A stretch of 34,272 nucleotides of DNA from JAHDCJ01 sp039028895 (GTDB taxonomy: Bacteria; Bacteroidota; Bacteroidia; Chitinophagales; Saprospiraceae): positions 1 through 34,272 of the forward strand of contig JBCCHF010000053.1 in assembly GCA_039028895.1 (NCBI GenBank), given 5' to 3'. The notes beneath the pieces are model-generated. The model searched no databases and was not told the origin of the DNA. It saw only the letters and a list, made by a program, of their open reading frames with translations. Below are positions 8,469 through 15,727 of the stretch, in pieces. Position numbers and translations under genes: made by a program. Numbering within the stretch: the first letter of the stretch is position 1; each line of letters begins with the position of its first letter.

Positions 8469-8640
8469 CGATTTTATCAGGCTTTACACCAAAAATAAAT
8501 CTTGTTGCATCTAATAGACTGAATTCTTTCACGAGTTTTTCACAGTGGATGTAATGGTGCGCACCTCATCCCTTTTTTAAGCTGGAAAGGTTACCCCCTT
8601 CCCAATACTCACCTATTTTTTCATTTCAAAATAATTTAAG

Positions 8641-10743
8641 ATGAGGAATGCGATTACTCTAATCCTATTGGGATTGTTATGTCCCTTACTTTCATTTGGG
8701 ACTACTATTCAGGGAAAAGTCACAGATAAAAATTCCGGCGAATCTCTCCCATTTGCCAATGTACATCTGCTTAAAGATGGTGCTTCAGTGCTCGGCACCA
8801 CGACCGACTTTGATGGCAATTATGTGCTTACCGGATTTGACGCCGGTACTTATACTCTAAAAGTTGTATACGTCGGATACACTGACCAGGAAATTTCAGG
8901 AGTAACCGTAATTGATGGACAAATTGTTTCTGTAAACATTGAATTATCTCCCGGTGAAACACTTACTGAAATTACGGTTGTAGAATATCGAGAGCCCCTG
9001 ATATCCCTTGATATGACGACTTCAGGATCAACAATTACAAGATCAGACATAAGTGCTTTACCCGGAGTAAGCAGAACAAGCCCGTCAAGATCAAGAGGCA
9101 GCAAGGCAGGGAAAAACAAAATGGCGAAACGCTCAATTTCATCAGTCACCTCCACCGCAGCCGGAGTTCGAGAAGCAAATAACAAGTCAACTGTGATAAT
9201 TGATGGCATCCCGGCATCTTATGGAGATGTTTCCGGAGGAATCGTTGACATTGCTGAAAAAGAAAAGAAAAGAAAGAAAAAGCTTTCAAAAGAGAAACCA
9301 CCGCAAAATTGGAATACAGAAGATTACGCTCCTATCACAGAAAATCAATTTAAGGAAGTTACGAAAGAACCGCTTTCAACTTTTTCAATTGATGTTGACC
9401 GAGCAGCTTATAGTAACATCAGACGAATGATCAATAATAACAACAAGCCTGTTGCCAATGCCGTCAGGATTGAAGAAATGATCAATTATTTTGACTACAA
9501 CTATCCACAACCTCAAGGCGACCATCCATTTGAAATAATAACCGAAGTATCTGATTGCCCCTGGAACAAAGATCACCAGTTGGTGCACATTGGTTTACAA
9601 GGCGAAAAACTGGAAATGGAAGATGCTGCACCTAACAATCTGGTATTCCTGATAGATGTTTCAGGCTCAATGGCACCGGCCAATAAACTGCCTTTACTGA
9701 AATCAGCTTTCAAATTACTCATCAACAATTTGCGTCCGGAAGACAAAGTGGCAATCGTTGTATACGCAGGTGCTGCAGGATTAGTACTTCCACCAACTTC
9801 CGGAGGAGATAAAGATAAAATTTTAAATGCCCTGGACGGTTTACAGTCCGGAGGATCAACAGCCGGAGGAGCAGGTATTAAATTAGCCTATAAAACCGCA
9901 AGAGAAAACTTTATAAAAAGAGGTAACAACCGCGTTATACTTGCCACGGATGGTGATTTCAATGTTGGTGTATCAAGTGATGCCGATCTTCTGGAACTCA
10001 TCGAGCAAGAACGCGAATCAGATGTATTTCTGACAGTTCTTGGCTTTGGAATGTATAATTTCAAGGACAACAAAATGGAATTACTGGCTGATAAAGGCAA
10101 TGGCAATTATGCTTACATTGACAACATCCGGGAAGCCAAAAAGATGCTGGTAACAGAGGTCGGAGGCACCCTTTACACTATTGCCAAAGATGTAAAGCTC
10201 CAGATTGAGTTTAACCCGGCATATGTTTCAGCATTCCGCCTCATCGGGTATGAAAATCGAGTCCTCGAGCATGAAGATTTCAATGACGACAAAAAAGATG
10301 CTGGTGAATTAGGCGCAGGCCATACCGTCACTGCGCTTTACGAAATAATCCCGAGAGGAAAAAGGACCAAAGGCAGTGTCAAACCAATCGACGATCTGAA
10401 GTATCAGTCCCTTGAAGAAACCGAGAAAGCAGCTGCCACCAAGGAAATGATGAACGTTAAATTCAGGTACAAGCAGCCAACTGGCACAAAGAGCAAGTTA
10501 ATTACTCATCCGGTAGGCTTGGCGTATAAAGAAATCGCTGAAACGTCTGACAATTTCAGGTTTTCAGCGGCTGTAGCAGGATTTGGTTTATTACTCCGCG
10601 ATTCTGAATTCAAGGGTAACCTTACTTATGAGAAAGTGATTGACCTGGCTCAAGGTGCAATGGGGAATGACGAATATGGATACAGGGCTGAATTCGTGAG
10701 CCTTGTGGAAGCAAGCGGCCTGTTGTTTATGGCTGAAAGATAA
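8641..10743 (+). CDS. YfbK-type von Willebrand A protein with TonB-receptor-like N-terminus
   Basis: An exported protein of 700 residues. A signal peptide (residues 1-20) is followed by a carboxypeptidase-regulatory-like beta domain (about 23-107, starting IQGKVTDKNSGESLPFANV). Next comes a stretch resembling the start of a TonB plug domain (about 108-205, including STVIIDGIPASYGDVSGG) and a lysine-rich linker. The YfbK-type N-terminal von Willebrand region begins at FSIDVDRAAYSNIRRM. The von Willebrand A domain has an intact metal-ion site DVSGS at 339-343 and a later ATDGDF. The C-terminal part resembles the DUF3520 region of the family. There is no beta-barrel, so it is not itself a TonB receptor. 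Related proteins are common in Bacteroidota; their role is not established. It faces the S9 peptidase gene. Confidence 0.85.
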   Translation: MRNAITLILLGLLCPLLSFGTTIQGKVTDKNSGESLPFANVHLLKDGASVLGTTTDFDGNYVLTGFDAGTYTLKVVYVGYTDQEISGVTVIDGQIVSVNIELSPGETLTEITVVEYREPLISLDMTTSGSTITRSDISALPGVSRTSPSRSRGSKAGKNKMAKRSISSVTSTAAGVREANNKSTVIIDGIPASYGDVSGGIVDIAEKEKKRKKKLSKEKPPQNWNTEDYAPITENQFKEVTKEPLSTFSIDVDRAAYSNIRRMINNNNKPVANAVRIEEMINYFDYNYPQPQGDHPFEIITEVSDCPWNKDHQLVHIGLQGEKLEMEDAAPNNLVFLIDVSGSMAPANKLPLLKSAFKLLINNLRPEDKVAIVVYAGAAGLVLPPTSGGDKDKILNALDGLQSGGSTAGGAGIKLAYKTARENFIKRGNNRVILATDGDFNVGVSSDADLLELIEQERESDVFLTVLGFGMYNFKDNKMELLADKGNGNYAYIDNIREAKKMLVTEVGGTLYTIAKDVKLQIEFNPAYVSAFRLIGYENRVLEHEDFNDDKKDAGELGAGHTVTALYEIIPRGKRTKGSVKPIDDLKYQSLEETEKAAATKEMMNVKFRYKQPTGTKSKLITHPVGLAYKEIAETSDNFRFSAAVAGFGLLLRDSEFKGNLTYEKVIDLAQGAMGNDEYGYRAEFVSLVEASGLLFMAER

Positions 10744-10767
10744 TGTAGAACCGCAGGGTTATCTTCA

Positions 10768-10800
10768 AAAGACTCAGGCTTTTGTTTTAGCAAGGTCTTT
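10768..10800. terminator. Possible bidirectional terminator between convergent genes
   Basis: AAAGAC (10768-10773) and GTCTTT (10795-10800) form an outer stem, with an inner GCT/AGC pair round a T-rich loop. It lies midway in the 85-base gap between two converging genes. The stem is interrupted and the U-run is short, so this is a weak call. Confidence 0.3.
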
Positions 10801-10828
10801 CGTAGATGATCCTGCGTATCCATAAATT

Positions 10829-13177
10829 CTATTTCAAATATCTTTCCAGCCAGCGCTCCATTTCCCAAAATACGTGTAGAATGGACTCCCGTGCCTGGTA
10901 GCCGTGGCTTTCGTGAGGTAACATCACAAGACGAACCTCCGCACCGTGTCCTTTTAAGGCATTATAAAACCGTTCTGACTGAAGTGGATAGGTCCCTGAA
11001 TTATTATCTGCTTCGCCATGAATCAATAGTAATGGTGTTTTTATCTTGTCAGCAAAGCTAAATGGCGACATCTCCATGTATGTTTCTTTAGCTTCCCAAT
11101 AGGTACGTTCTTCTGATTGAAATCCAAATGGGGTAAGTGTCCTGTTATAAGCACCACTCCTCGCTATTCCTGCTGCGAAAAGATCGGTATGCGCCAAAAG
11201 ATTAGCCGCCATGAATGCCCCGTAAGAATGTCCTCCTATAGCCATTTTATCACGATGCCCCACGCCCATATCTACCAGTTTTTCAATGGCTGCACTGGCA
11301 TTGGCTGCAATCTGTTGAACAAATCTTTCATTGGGCTCTTCGTCTCCTTCTCCGATCACTGGCATACTGAAACTATGAAGTACCCCATATCCTCTTGTCA
11401 ACAACATCAGGGGACTCAATGACAAAAGGCGTGTGAACTGATACGGTGAATCAGTCATCTGACCAGCAGCATCTGAACTTTTAAACTCCCTTGGATATGC
11501 CCAGAGCAGTATAGGAATTGGACCGCTTTTTACTGGATTGTATCCGACAGGCAAGTATAATTTTCCCTGGAGATCTACCCCATCTTCGCGTTTATATTGG
11601 ATGATCTCCCTGTTGATATCTTTCAGATGTTCATAAGGATGTCGAAAATCTGTAATTGGCTCCAATAAATTCTTTTCCAAATCACGGATAAAATAATTGG
11701 GGGGTTCTGTTTTTGATTCGCGTCTCGTAACGACCTTTAATGGTTCAATACCAAGAATATCGATAGGTGTTTCAAAATAAGGTGCTTCGGATCGCCAAAG
11801 CGGAATGGTTTCACCAGTCTGCAGATTAAATTTATGGACAAAAGGTCTTTTCCCTTCCGGGGAATCGCCATCGCCAATTAGAAAAAGGTTTATCTTATCC
11901 GGAGTAGTTAATAAAGCATACCGACCCAGTTCATTACGGATGGTTTGAAAGCGACCGGGGTCATTATACCGATCTTCCCAACTTCTTTTAAAGACCGTTT
12001 TTATGCCCCTTTCGGGGAAATCCGGACTAAAAGTAGAAGTGACAATGAGTCGGTTTTTCCATTGCCATTCTTCTACCAGAGCTAACTCTTTGTCCCCCCA
12101 GGTAAGGCCACCAAACCGAAGCTTTGTAGCAATACTTTTTTCAGGTTGTTTATGGAAAGGGGCTTGCCAAAAGAAAATCTGGTCACGCCATTCAACTTCC
12201 TTTTTGGGGTCGCCTTCATCAAGTGCTTCTGCCCAGTATAAAGTGGCAACATGGTCTGCACGCCAATAAAAAGAACGCGGTCCTTTCCGGACAGCACCAA
12301 AACCTTTAGGAATATCATCAGCAACAGGAATGTCTGCAATTTTTTGCACCTCGTTGCCGTTTCTGTCCCAAATGACTACACTGGCTGGAAATTGATGATA
12401 AGGCACTATATAGGAAAATGGCTTTTGAATAGTAAATACCAGGAAATATTGGCCATCCGGAGAAGGACTACAAACCCTGAACATGGCTTTATCGCCTATG
12501 GCTTTCTTTTTCCCGTCAAGGGAGACTTCATGATATTGACTAGTTGCATAAAATTCAAAAAGCAATTCGTCATAGGCATTTTTTAGTAGGTCCTGATAGG
12601 TTCTGACAGCTGAGGTTTTACCATCATTCTCCTGGATCTGAGGTCCGGTTGGTACTTTGGGCTTTTCGGGGAATGTGGCAGTATCTACCCTGGTTTTCAA
12701 CAGAATGGATTGACTCTCGGGCAACCACTGACAAGGTTTTCCGCCCAGGGCAGCATTAACCACAGGACCGGTCAATCTTTGTGCTTTCTTTAATCTTACA
12801 TCAGCAAACCAAAGCTCCAATCCTTCATTGGTCGTAAGTGTAAACGCCAATTTAGAACTATCAGGCGACCAGGAGACATGTCTGATTTTTGAGGACTGTG
12901 GTAACCCCTCAATTAAAGCTTCCTTATTGCCATTTTTGACAATGATCTTTGTAAAATAACCAGATCGGCTTGGCGAACAAGTCGTTGGATCAATACGCAA
13001 ACCAGCAAGCCTAAGTTCTTCACTGGCGATATCTTCTATGGCTGGCAATCCTTTTCTTTCAAGAAGTAACAGAGTTTTACGATCTGGGCTCATGCTTACG
13101 GCAGGTACTGGAGGAACATCTACAAGATCGACAATGCTTTTTGCAGGGGTTTGATATCCCTTGTCAGATGATAACAT
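10829..13177 (-). CDS. S9 family serine peptidase (prolyl oligopeptidase type, glutamyl endopeptidase-like)
   Basis: A peptidase of 782 residues with a beta-propeller-like N-terminal part (about 1-520, with WSPDSSKLAF-type blades) and an alpha/beta-hydrolase domain at the C-terminus. The catalytic triad is readable as Ser651 in GGHSYGAF, Asp724 in HGEADNNSG and His758 in ESHGYQ, with spacing normal for the family. The opening LVDVPPVPAVSMSPD resembles the S9 group that includes plant glutamyl endopeptidases. Many bacterial relatives are exported, but here the frame has no signal peptide, and translation in this frame meets a stop codon about 20 codons upstream with no further start. It is therefore probably cytoplasmic, or its true 5' end is altered. 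Cleavage specificity is inferred only. Confidence 0.88.
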   Translation of the reverse strand: MLSSDKGYQTPAKSIVDLVDVPPVPAVSMSPDRKTLLLLERKGLPAIEDIASEELRLAGLRIDPTTCSPSRSGYFTKIIVKNGNKEALIEGLPQSSKIRHVSWSPDSSKLAFTLTTNEGLELWFADVRLKKAQRLTGPVVNAALGGKPCQWLPESQSILLKTRVDTATFPEKPKVPTGPQIQENDGKTSAVRTYQDLLKNAYDELLFEFYATSQYHEVSLDGKKKAIGDKAMFRVCSPSPDGQYFLVFTIQKPFSYIVPYHQFPASVVIWDRNGNEVQKIADIPVADDIPKGFGAVRKGPRSFYWRADHVATLYWAEALDEGDPKKEVEWRDQIFFWQAPFHKQPEKSIATKLRFGGLTWGDKELALVEEWQWKNRLIVTSTFSPDFPERGIKTVFKRSWEDRYNDPGRFQTIRNELGRYALLTTPDKINLFLIGDGDSPEGKRPFVHKFNLQTGETIPLWRSEAPYFETPIDILGIEPLKVVTRRESKTEPPNYFIRDLEKNLLEPITDFRHPYEHLKDINREIIQYKREDGVDLQGKLYLPVGYNPVKSGPIPILLWAYPREFKSSDAAGQMTDSPYQFTRLLSLSPLMLLTRGYGVLHSFSMPVIGEGDEEPNERFVQQIAANASAAIEKLVDMGVGHRDKMAIGGHSYGAFMAANLLAHTDLFAAGIARSGAYNRTLTPFGFQSEERTYWEAKETYMEMSPFSFADKIKTPLLLIHGEADNNSGTYPLQSERFYNALKGHGAEVRLVMLPHESHGYQARESILHVFWEMERWLERYLK

Positions 13178-13296
13178 GAGTGGTGAATTTGTCTGGATAA
13201 TTTGGAAATGGCTATTGGCGAAATTAGTTTTTTTTACAAAAAATGCCTCGATTCAGCGTTGAATTTGTAAACTAGCATTGGAAACCCAGATGAATC

Positions 13297-13872
13297 TTGG
13301 AGGAAAGAGATCTCATAGCCAAACTGAAAACTGGTGACCAGGAGGCATTTAAATTGCTGGTTACCCAATACCAGAACATTGTCCTGAATACCTGCTTGGG
13401 CTTTGTGCCCAACCTTCACGATGCCGAAGACCTGGTGCAGGAAGTATTCATTGAGGTGTTTCGTTCTATCAACAAATTCAAGGCTGGCTCAAAACTCTCC
13501 ACATGGGTATACAGAATCGCTGTTAACAAATCATTAGAATTGATCAGAAGCCGTAAAAGGGCCAAGCGTAATCCGTTTTTCAAGTCACTGATCGGACTCG
13601 AAGACTACCAGGATACAATTGGCTCAGAAACATTTTACCACCCTGGTTTTGAACTGGAAAACCAGGAAAGGGCTAAAGTCCTGTACAACGCAATCGACAG
13701 TCTCGCAGAAAACCAACGAACCGCCTTTACATTGCACAAAATGGAAGGCTTAAGCTACCAGGAAATTTCAGGAATAATGGAAGTTAGTTTATCTTCAGTT
13801 GAATCTCTTATCTTCCGGGCAAGAAGGAATCTGAAGAAAAAATTGGAAAATTTTTACAAAAATGATCGTTGA
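13297..13872 (+). CDS. ECF-type RNA polymerase sigma factor
   Basis: A sigma-70 family protein of 191 residues of the extracytoplasmic-function type. Region 2 is at about residues 18-85 (LHDAEDLVQEVFIEVFRSINKF and KLSTWVYRIAVNKSLELIRSRKR). Region 4 is at about 130-183 (AENQRTAFTLHKMEGLSYQEISGIM, then a helix-turn-helix VSLSSVESLIFRARRNL). The start must be the TTG at 13297, because a stop codon lies two codons upstream in frame and no ATG is near the conserved N-terminus. A 54-base gap leads to a small membrane protein and then a CnrX/Spy-like protein, a layout typical of a sigma, anti-sigma and sensor module. The genes it controls are not known. I see no confident second copy of a distinctive promoter in front of its neighbours. 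Confidence 0.92.
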   Translation: MEERDLIAKLKTGDQEAFKLLVTQYQNIVLNTCLGFVPNLHDAEDLVQEVFIEVFRSINKFKAGSKLSTWVYRIAVNKSLELIRSRKRAKRNPFFKSLIGLEDYQDTIGSETFYHPGFELENQERAKVLYNAIDSLAENQRTAFTLHKMEGLSYQEISGIMEVSLSSVESLIFRARRNLKKKLENFYKNDR

Positions 13873-13926
13873 CCGCAAGTTTATCATAAAATTGTCATCA
13901 AACAGGGGCAGACTAACATAAATAGC

Positions 13927-14253
13927 ATGAATAAAAACGGACTCAACCAAAAAAAAGAAGCGGAAAAAACTCTTGGGATTCTGGATAATCTCAAAAGAGT
14001 TGAATCCGACCCTTTGCTTTTCGAAAAAATCCAGGGTCGATTAGACACTGGAACTTCTGACAAGCAGGCCACTATTGTGCCCATGACCTTGCTGAAATAC
14101 GCAGCTGCTATCTTATTATTCGTTATGAATGCTTACCTGGTACTTCCCCAGTTTTCAGACAATAGCACAGCGGCTCAAGACGATTACATTCAGGAACTGG
14201 CAAATGACTATGCATTGACATACGATACGGATGCTGGTTATGAATTCAATTAG
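13927..14253 (+). CDS. Small membrane protein, probable anti-sigma factor
   Basis: A protein of 108 residues with a charged N-terminal half (1-50), one hydrophobic segment (about 53-74) and an acidic C-terminal tail (75-108) that would lie in the periplasm. It has no zinc-binding HxxxCxxC motif and I recognise no named family. Its position between an ECF sigma factor gene and a CnrX/Spy-like sensor gene, with 8 bases to the next start, is the reason for the call. In CnrYXH-type systems a small single-span protein (CnrY) holds the sigma factor. The amphipathic segment LGILDNLKRVESDPLLFEKI could be the sigma-binding helix. This is inference from context. Confidence 0.6.
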   Translation: MNKNGLNQKKEAEKTLGILDNLKRVESDPLLFEKIQGRLDTGTSDKQATIVPMTLLKYAAAILLFVMNAYLVLPQFSDNSTAAQDDYIQELANDYALTYDTDAGYEFN

Positions 14254-14261
14254 GGGCAGTT

Positions 14262-14783
14262 ATGGGTATTTTCGACAAGAAATTTAGTTTTTGGCTGGTA
14301 GCGTTTCTTTTGATCCTGAACCTCGGATCATTAGGCGCATTATGGTTTGGTAAAACAGATTCAAGGCCACCAGGTCCACCACCAATGCATCCTAAGCATG
14401 ACAAGGTTACAGAATTCCTTTCTAAAGAATTGGGGTTGGACGAAGAACAAAAAGCAGAACTTAGTGAGCTGAGAAGAGAATTCAGGAGTTCAACCAGGCT
14501 GGTTATTGAAAATCAGAACAGGAACAAACGACTCATGTTTGAAGCTCTTACTCAAGTGGATGCAGATACTGCCACTGCTGAAATATATGCAAACGACATT
14601 GGGATTCAGCAAACAAAACTTGAGAAGGCAATGCTCAATCATTACCTCGCCATCAGGGGTATCTGTTCTTCCAAAGAACAGGAAGAAAAACTGGGGAAAG
14701 TATTTCACAGGGCTATTCGGCCCGGACCGGGTCCTCGCCATGGTCCTGGTGGCAAAAGGCCACCTCCGTCAAGAAAGCAATAA
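14262..14783 (+). CDS. Periplasmic CnrX/Spy-like heavy-metal sensor or chaperone
   Basis: A protein of 173 residues anchored by one N-terminal membrane segment (about 10-29), with the rest in the periplasm. After a Pro/His-rich stretch (RPPGPPPMHPKHDK) comes an all-helical region (about 48-145) of the type seen in the Spy/CpxP/CnrX families: LGLDEEQKAELSELRREFR and a later Gln/Glu-rich helix. The tail is again rich in His, Pro and Arg. Such proteins sense metals or misfolded proteins and, together with a membrane anti-sigma, release an ECF sigma factor. Third gene of the module, ending one base before the stop codon of the opposing metal-transport operon. Whether it binds a metal, and which one, cannot be told. 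Confidence 0.75.
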   Translation: MGIFDKKFSFWLVAFLLILNLGSLGALWFGKTDSRPPGPPPMHPKHDKVTEFLSKELGLDEEQKAELSELRREFRSSTRLVIENQNRNKRLMFEALTQVDADTATAEIYANDIGIQQTKLEKAMLNHYLAIRGICSSKEQEEKLGKVFHRAIRPGPGPRHGPGGKRPPPSRKQ

Positions 14784-14784
14784 G

Positions 14785-15243
14785 TTACTCGAGATTTTTA
14801 CTTACTAGCACCGCATCGTGAAGGATGAACATCAATTTATTCAAATCTGTTGGATTGAGTTCTAACCGCCCTTTTATTCGAATTGGCTTTGAGGTATAAG
14901 TTAGCCTTGAATCCTTTGAGTAAACTTCCATAACCGTTTCCCGACCAGCACCTCCACAGAAAAAGCACATATTATAAGGGTAGGCAGAAAAGACGAAATG
15001 GTTTTGCTGTTTATAGCCTTCCACTGGAATGATATAGCCTTCTAATGTTATCTCATCGCCTTCAATTGCTTTTATCGCATCACTGAACACAGGGACTTCA
15101 ACATCGAATCCCATGAATTCATCATATTGCATTTTATAGGTCAGTTTTGCCAATGTTTTCCAGGGGTTTTCTTCCTGGGCATAGGTGACCATGGATGCGA
15201 ATGTAAAAAAGAAAAGTAAAAGTGAGAGTAGCGCTTTTTTCAT
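14785..15243 (-). CDS. Periplasmic CxxC protein, DUF3299-like (copy 2)
   Basis: An exported protein of 152 residues with a signal peptide (MKKALLSLLL to TYAQ). A mature domain contains GDEITLEGYIIPVEG, then YPYNMCFFCGGAGRE with a CxxC pair (Cys93, Cys96), and a beta-rich end (IRIKGRLELN). The order of an OB-like GY.IP segment followed by a cysteine motif resembles DUF3299 proteins, which I recall beside FtsX-type ABC transporters. It is a paralogue of the next gene upstream. It is the last gene of a four-gene operon behind the ABC ATPase and His-rich permease. An ATG seven codons earlier (15264) is possible; the chosen one starts right at the signal peptide. Metal handling is inferred from context. 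Confidence 0.75.
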   Translation of the reverse strand: MKKALLSLLLFFFTFASMVTYAQEENPWKTLAKLTYKMQYDEFMGFDVEVPVFSDAIKAIEGDEITLEGYIIPVEGYKQQNHFVFSAYPYNMCFFCGGAGRETVMEVYSKDSRLTYTSKPIRIKGRLELNPTDLNKLMFILHDAVLVSKNLE

Positions 15244-15268
15244 CAGGGAGTAATTGGAAGTCATCAGT

Positions 15269-15715
15269 TTATTCGATTAAAACTGCATTAGAAATCGTGT
15301 ACATCAAGTTATTGACGTCGCCAAATCCGAGGGTTAGACGACCTTTAAGTTTTATGGTTTTGGAGGTATATTCCACTTCCTTACTATCTTTCATAAATAC
15401 CTGTGCAACGGATTCCGGACCAGCAGCGCCGCAGAAATAACACATTTTATAGGGATATGCAGATAGCATGAAATGGCTTTGCGCTTTTTTTCCTTTGAGA
15501 GGAATGAAGTACCCTTCAATCGCTATTTCTGTTCCTTGTAGTTCCAGAACCGTTTGGCTGTAAACCGGTGTTTCTACTTCCAGTCCCATCATCTCATCAA
15601 ATTCCCTTTTAAAGGAAACTTTTGCCAAAGTAGACCAGGTTTCTTTTTGAGCAAAACTGGCAGCAGATATTGACATTAACAGAATAAGGAAAATCGATTT
15701 GAGGATATTATCCAT
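15269..15715 (-). CDS. Periplasmic CxxC protein, DUF3299-like (copy 1)
   Basis: An exported protein of 148 residues, signal peptide about 1-22 (ending SAASFAQ). It aligns end to end with the following gene: W-TLAK on both, DE.MG..VE.PV, then IEGYFIPLKG, then YPYKMCYFCGAAGPE with Cys92 and Cys95, and KGRLTL near the end. The cysteine pair is identical in spacing in both copies, so it is probably functional (thiol or metal ligand). It lies 12 bases after the permease gene and 25 bases before the chosen start of its paralogue. The two have diverged widely outside the motifs, so the duplication is old. Function unknown; a periplasmic partner of the ABC transporter is my inference. Confidence 0.75.
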   Translation of the reverse strand: MDNILKSIFLILLMSISAASFAQKETWSTLAKVSFKREFDEMMGLEVETPVYSQTVLELQGTEIAIEGYFIPLKGKKAQSHFMLSAYPYKMCYFCGAAGPESVAQVFMKDSKEVEYTSKTIKLKGRLTLGFGDVNNLMYTISNAVLIE

Positions 15716-15727
15716 TAATTAGAAATT

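Noticed and set aside
8556..8565. 10-bp palindrome GGTGCGCACC before the von Willebrand A gene
   Set aside because: It has no loop to form a hairpin, no nearby promoter box and no second copy that I could find; too short to claim an operator.
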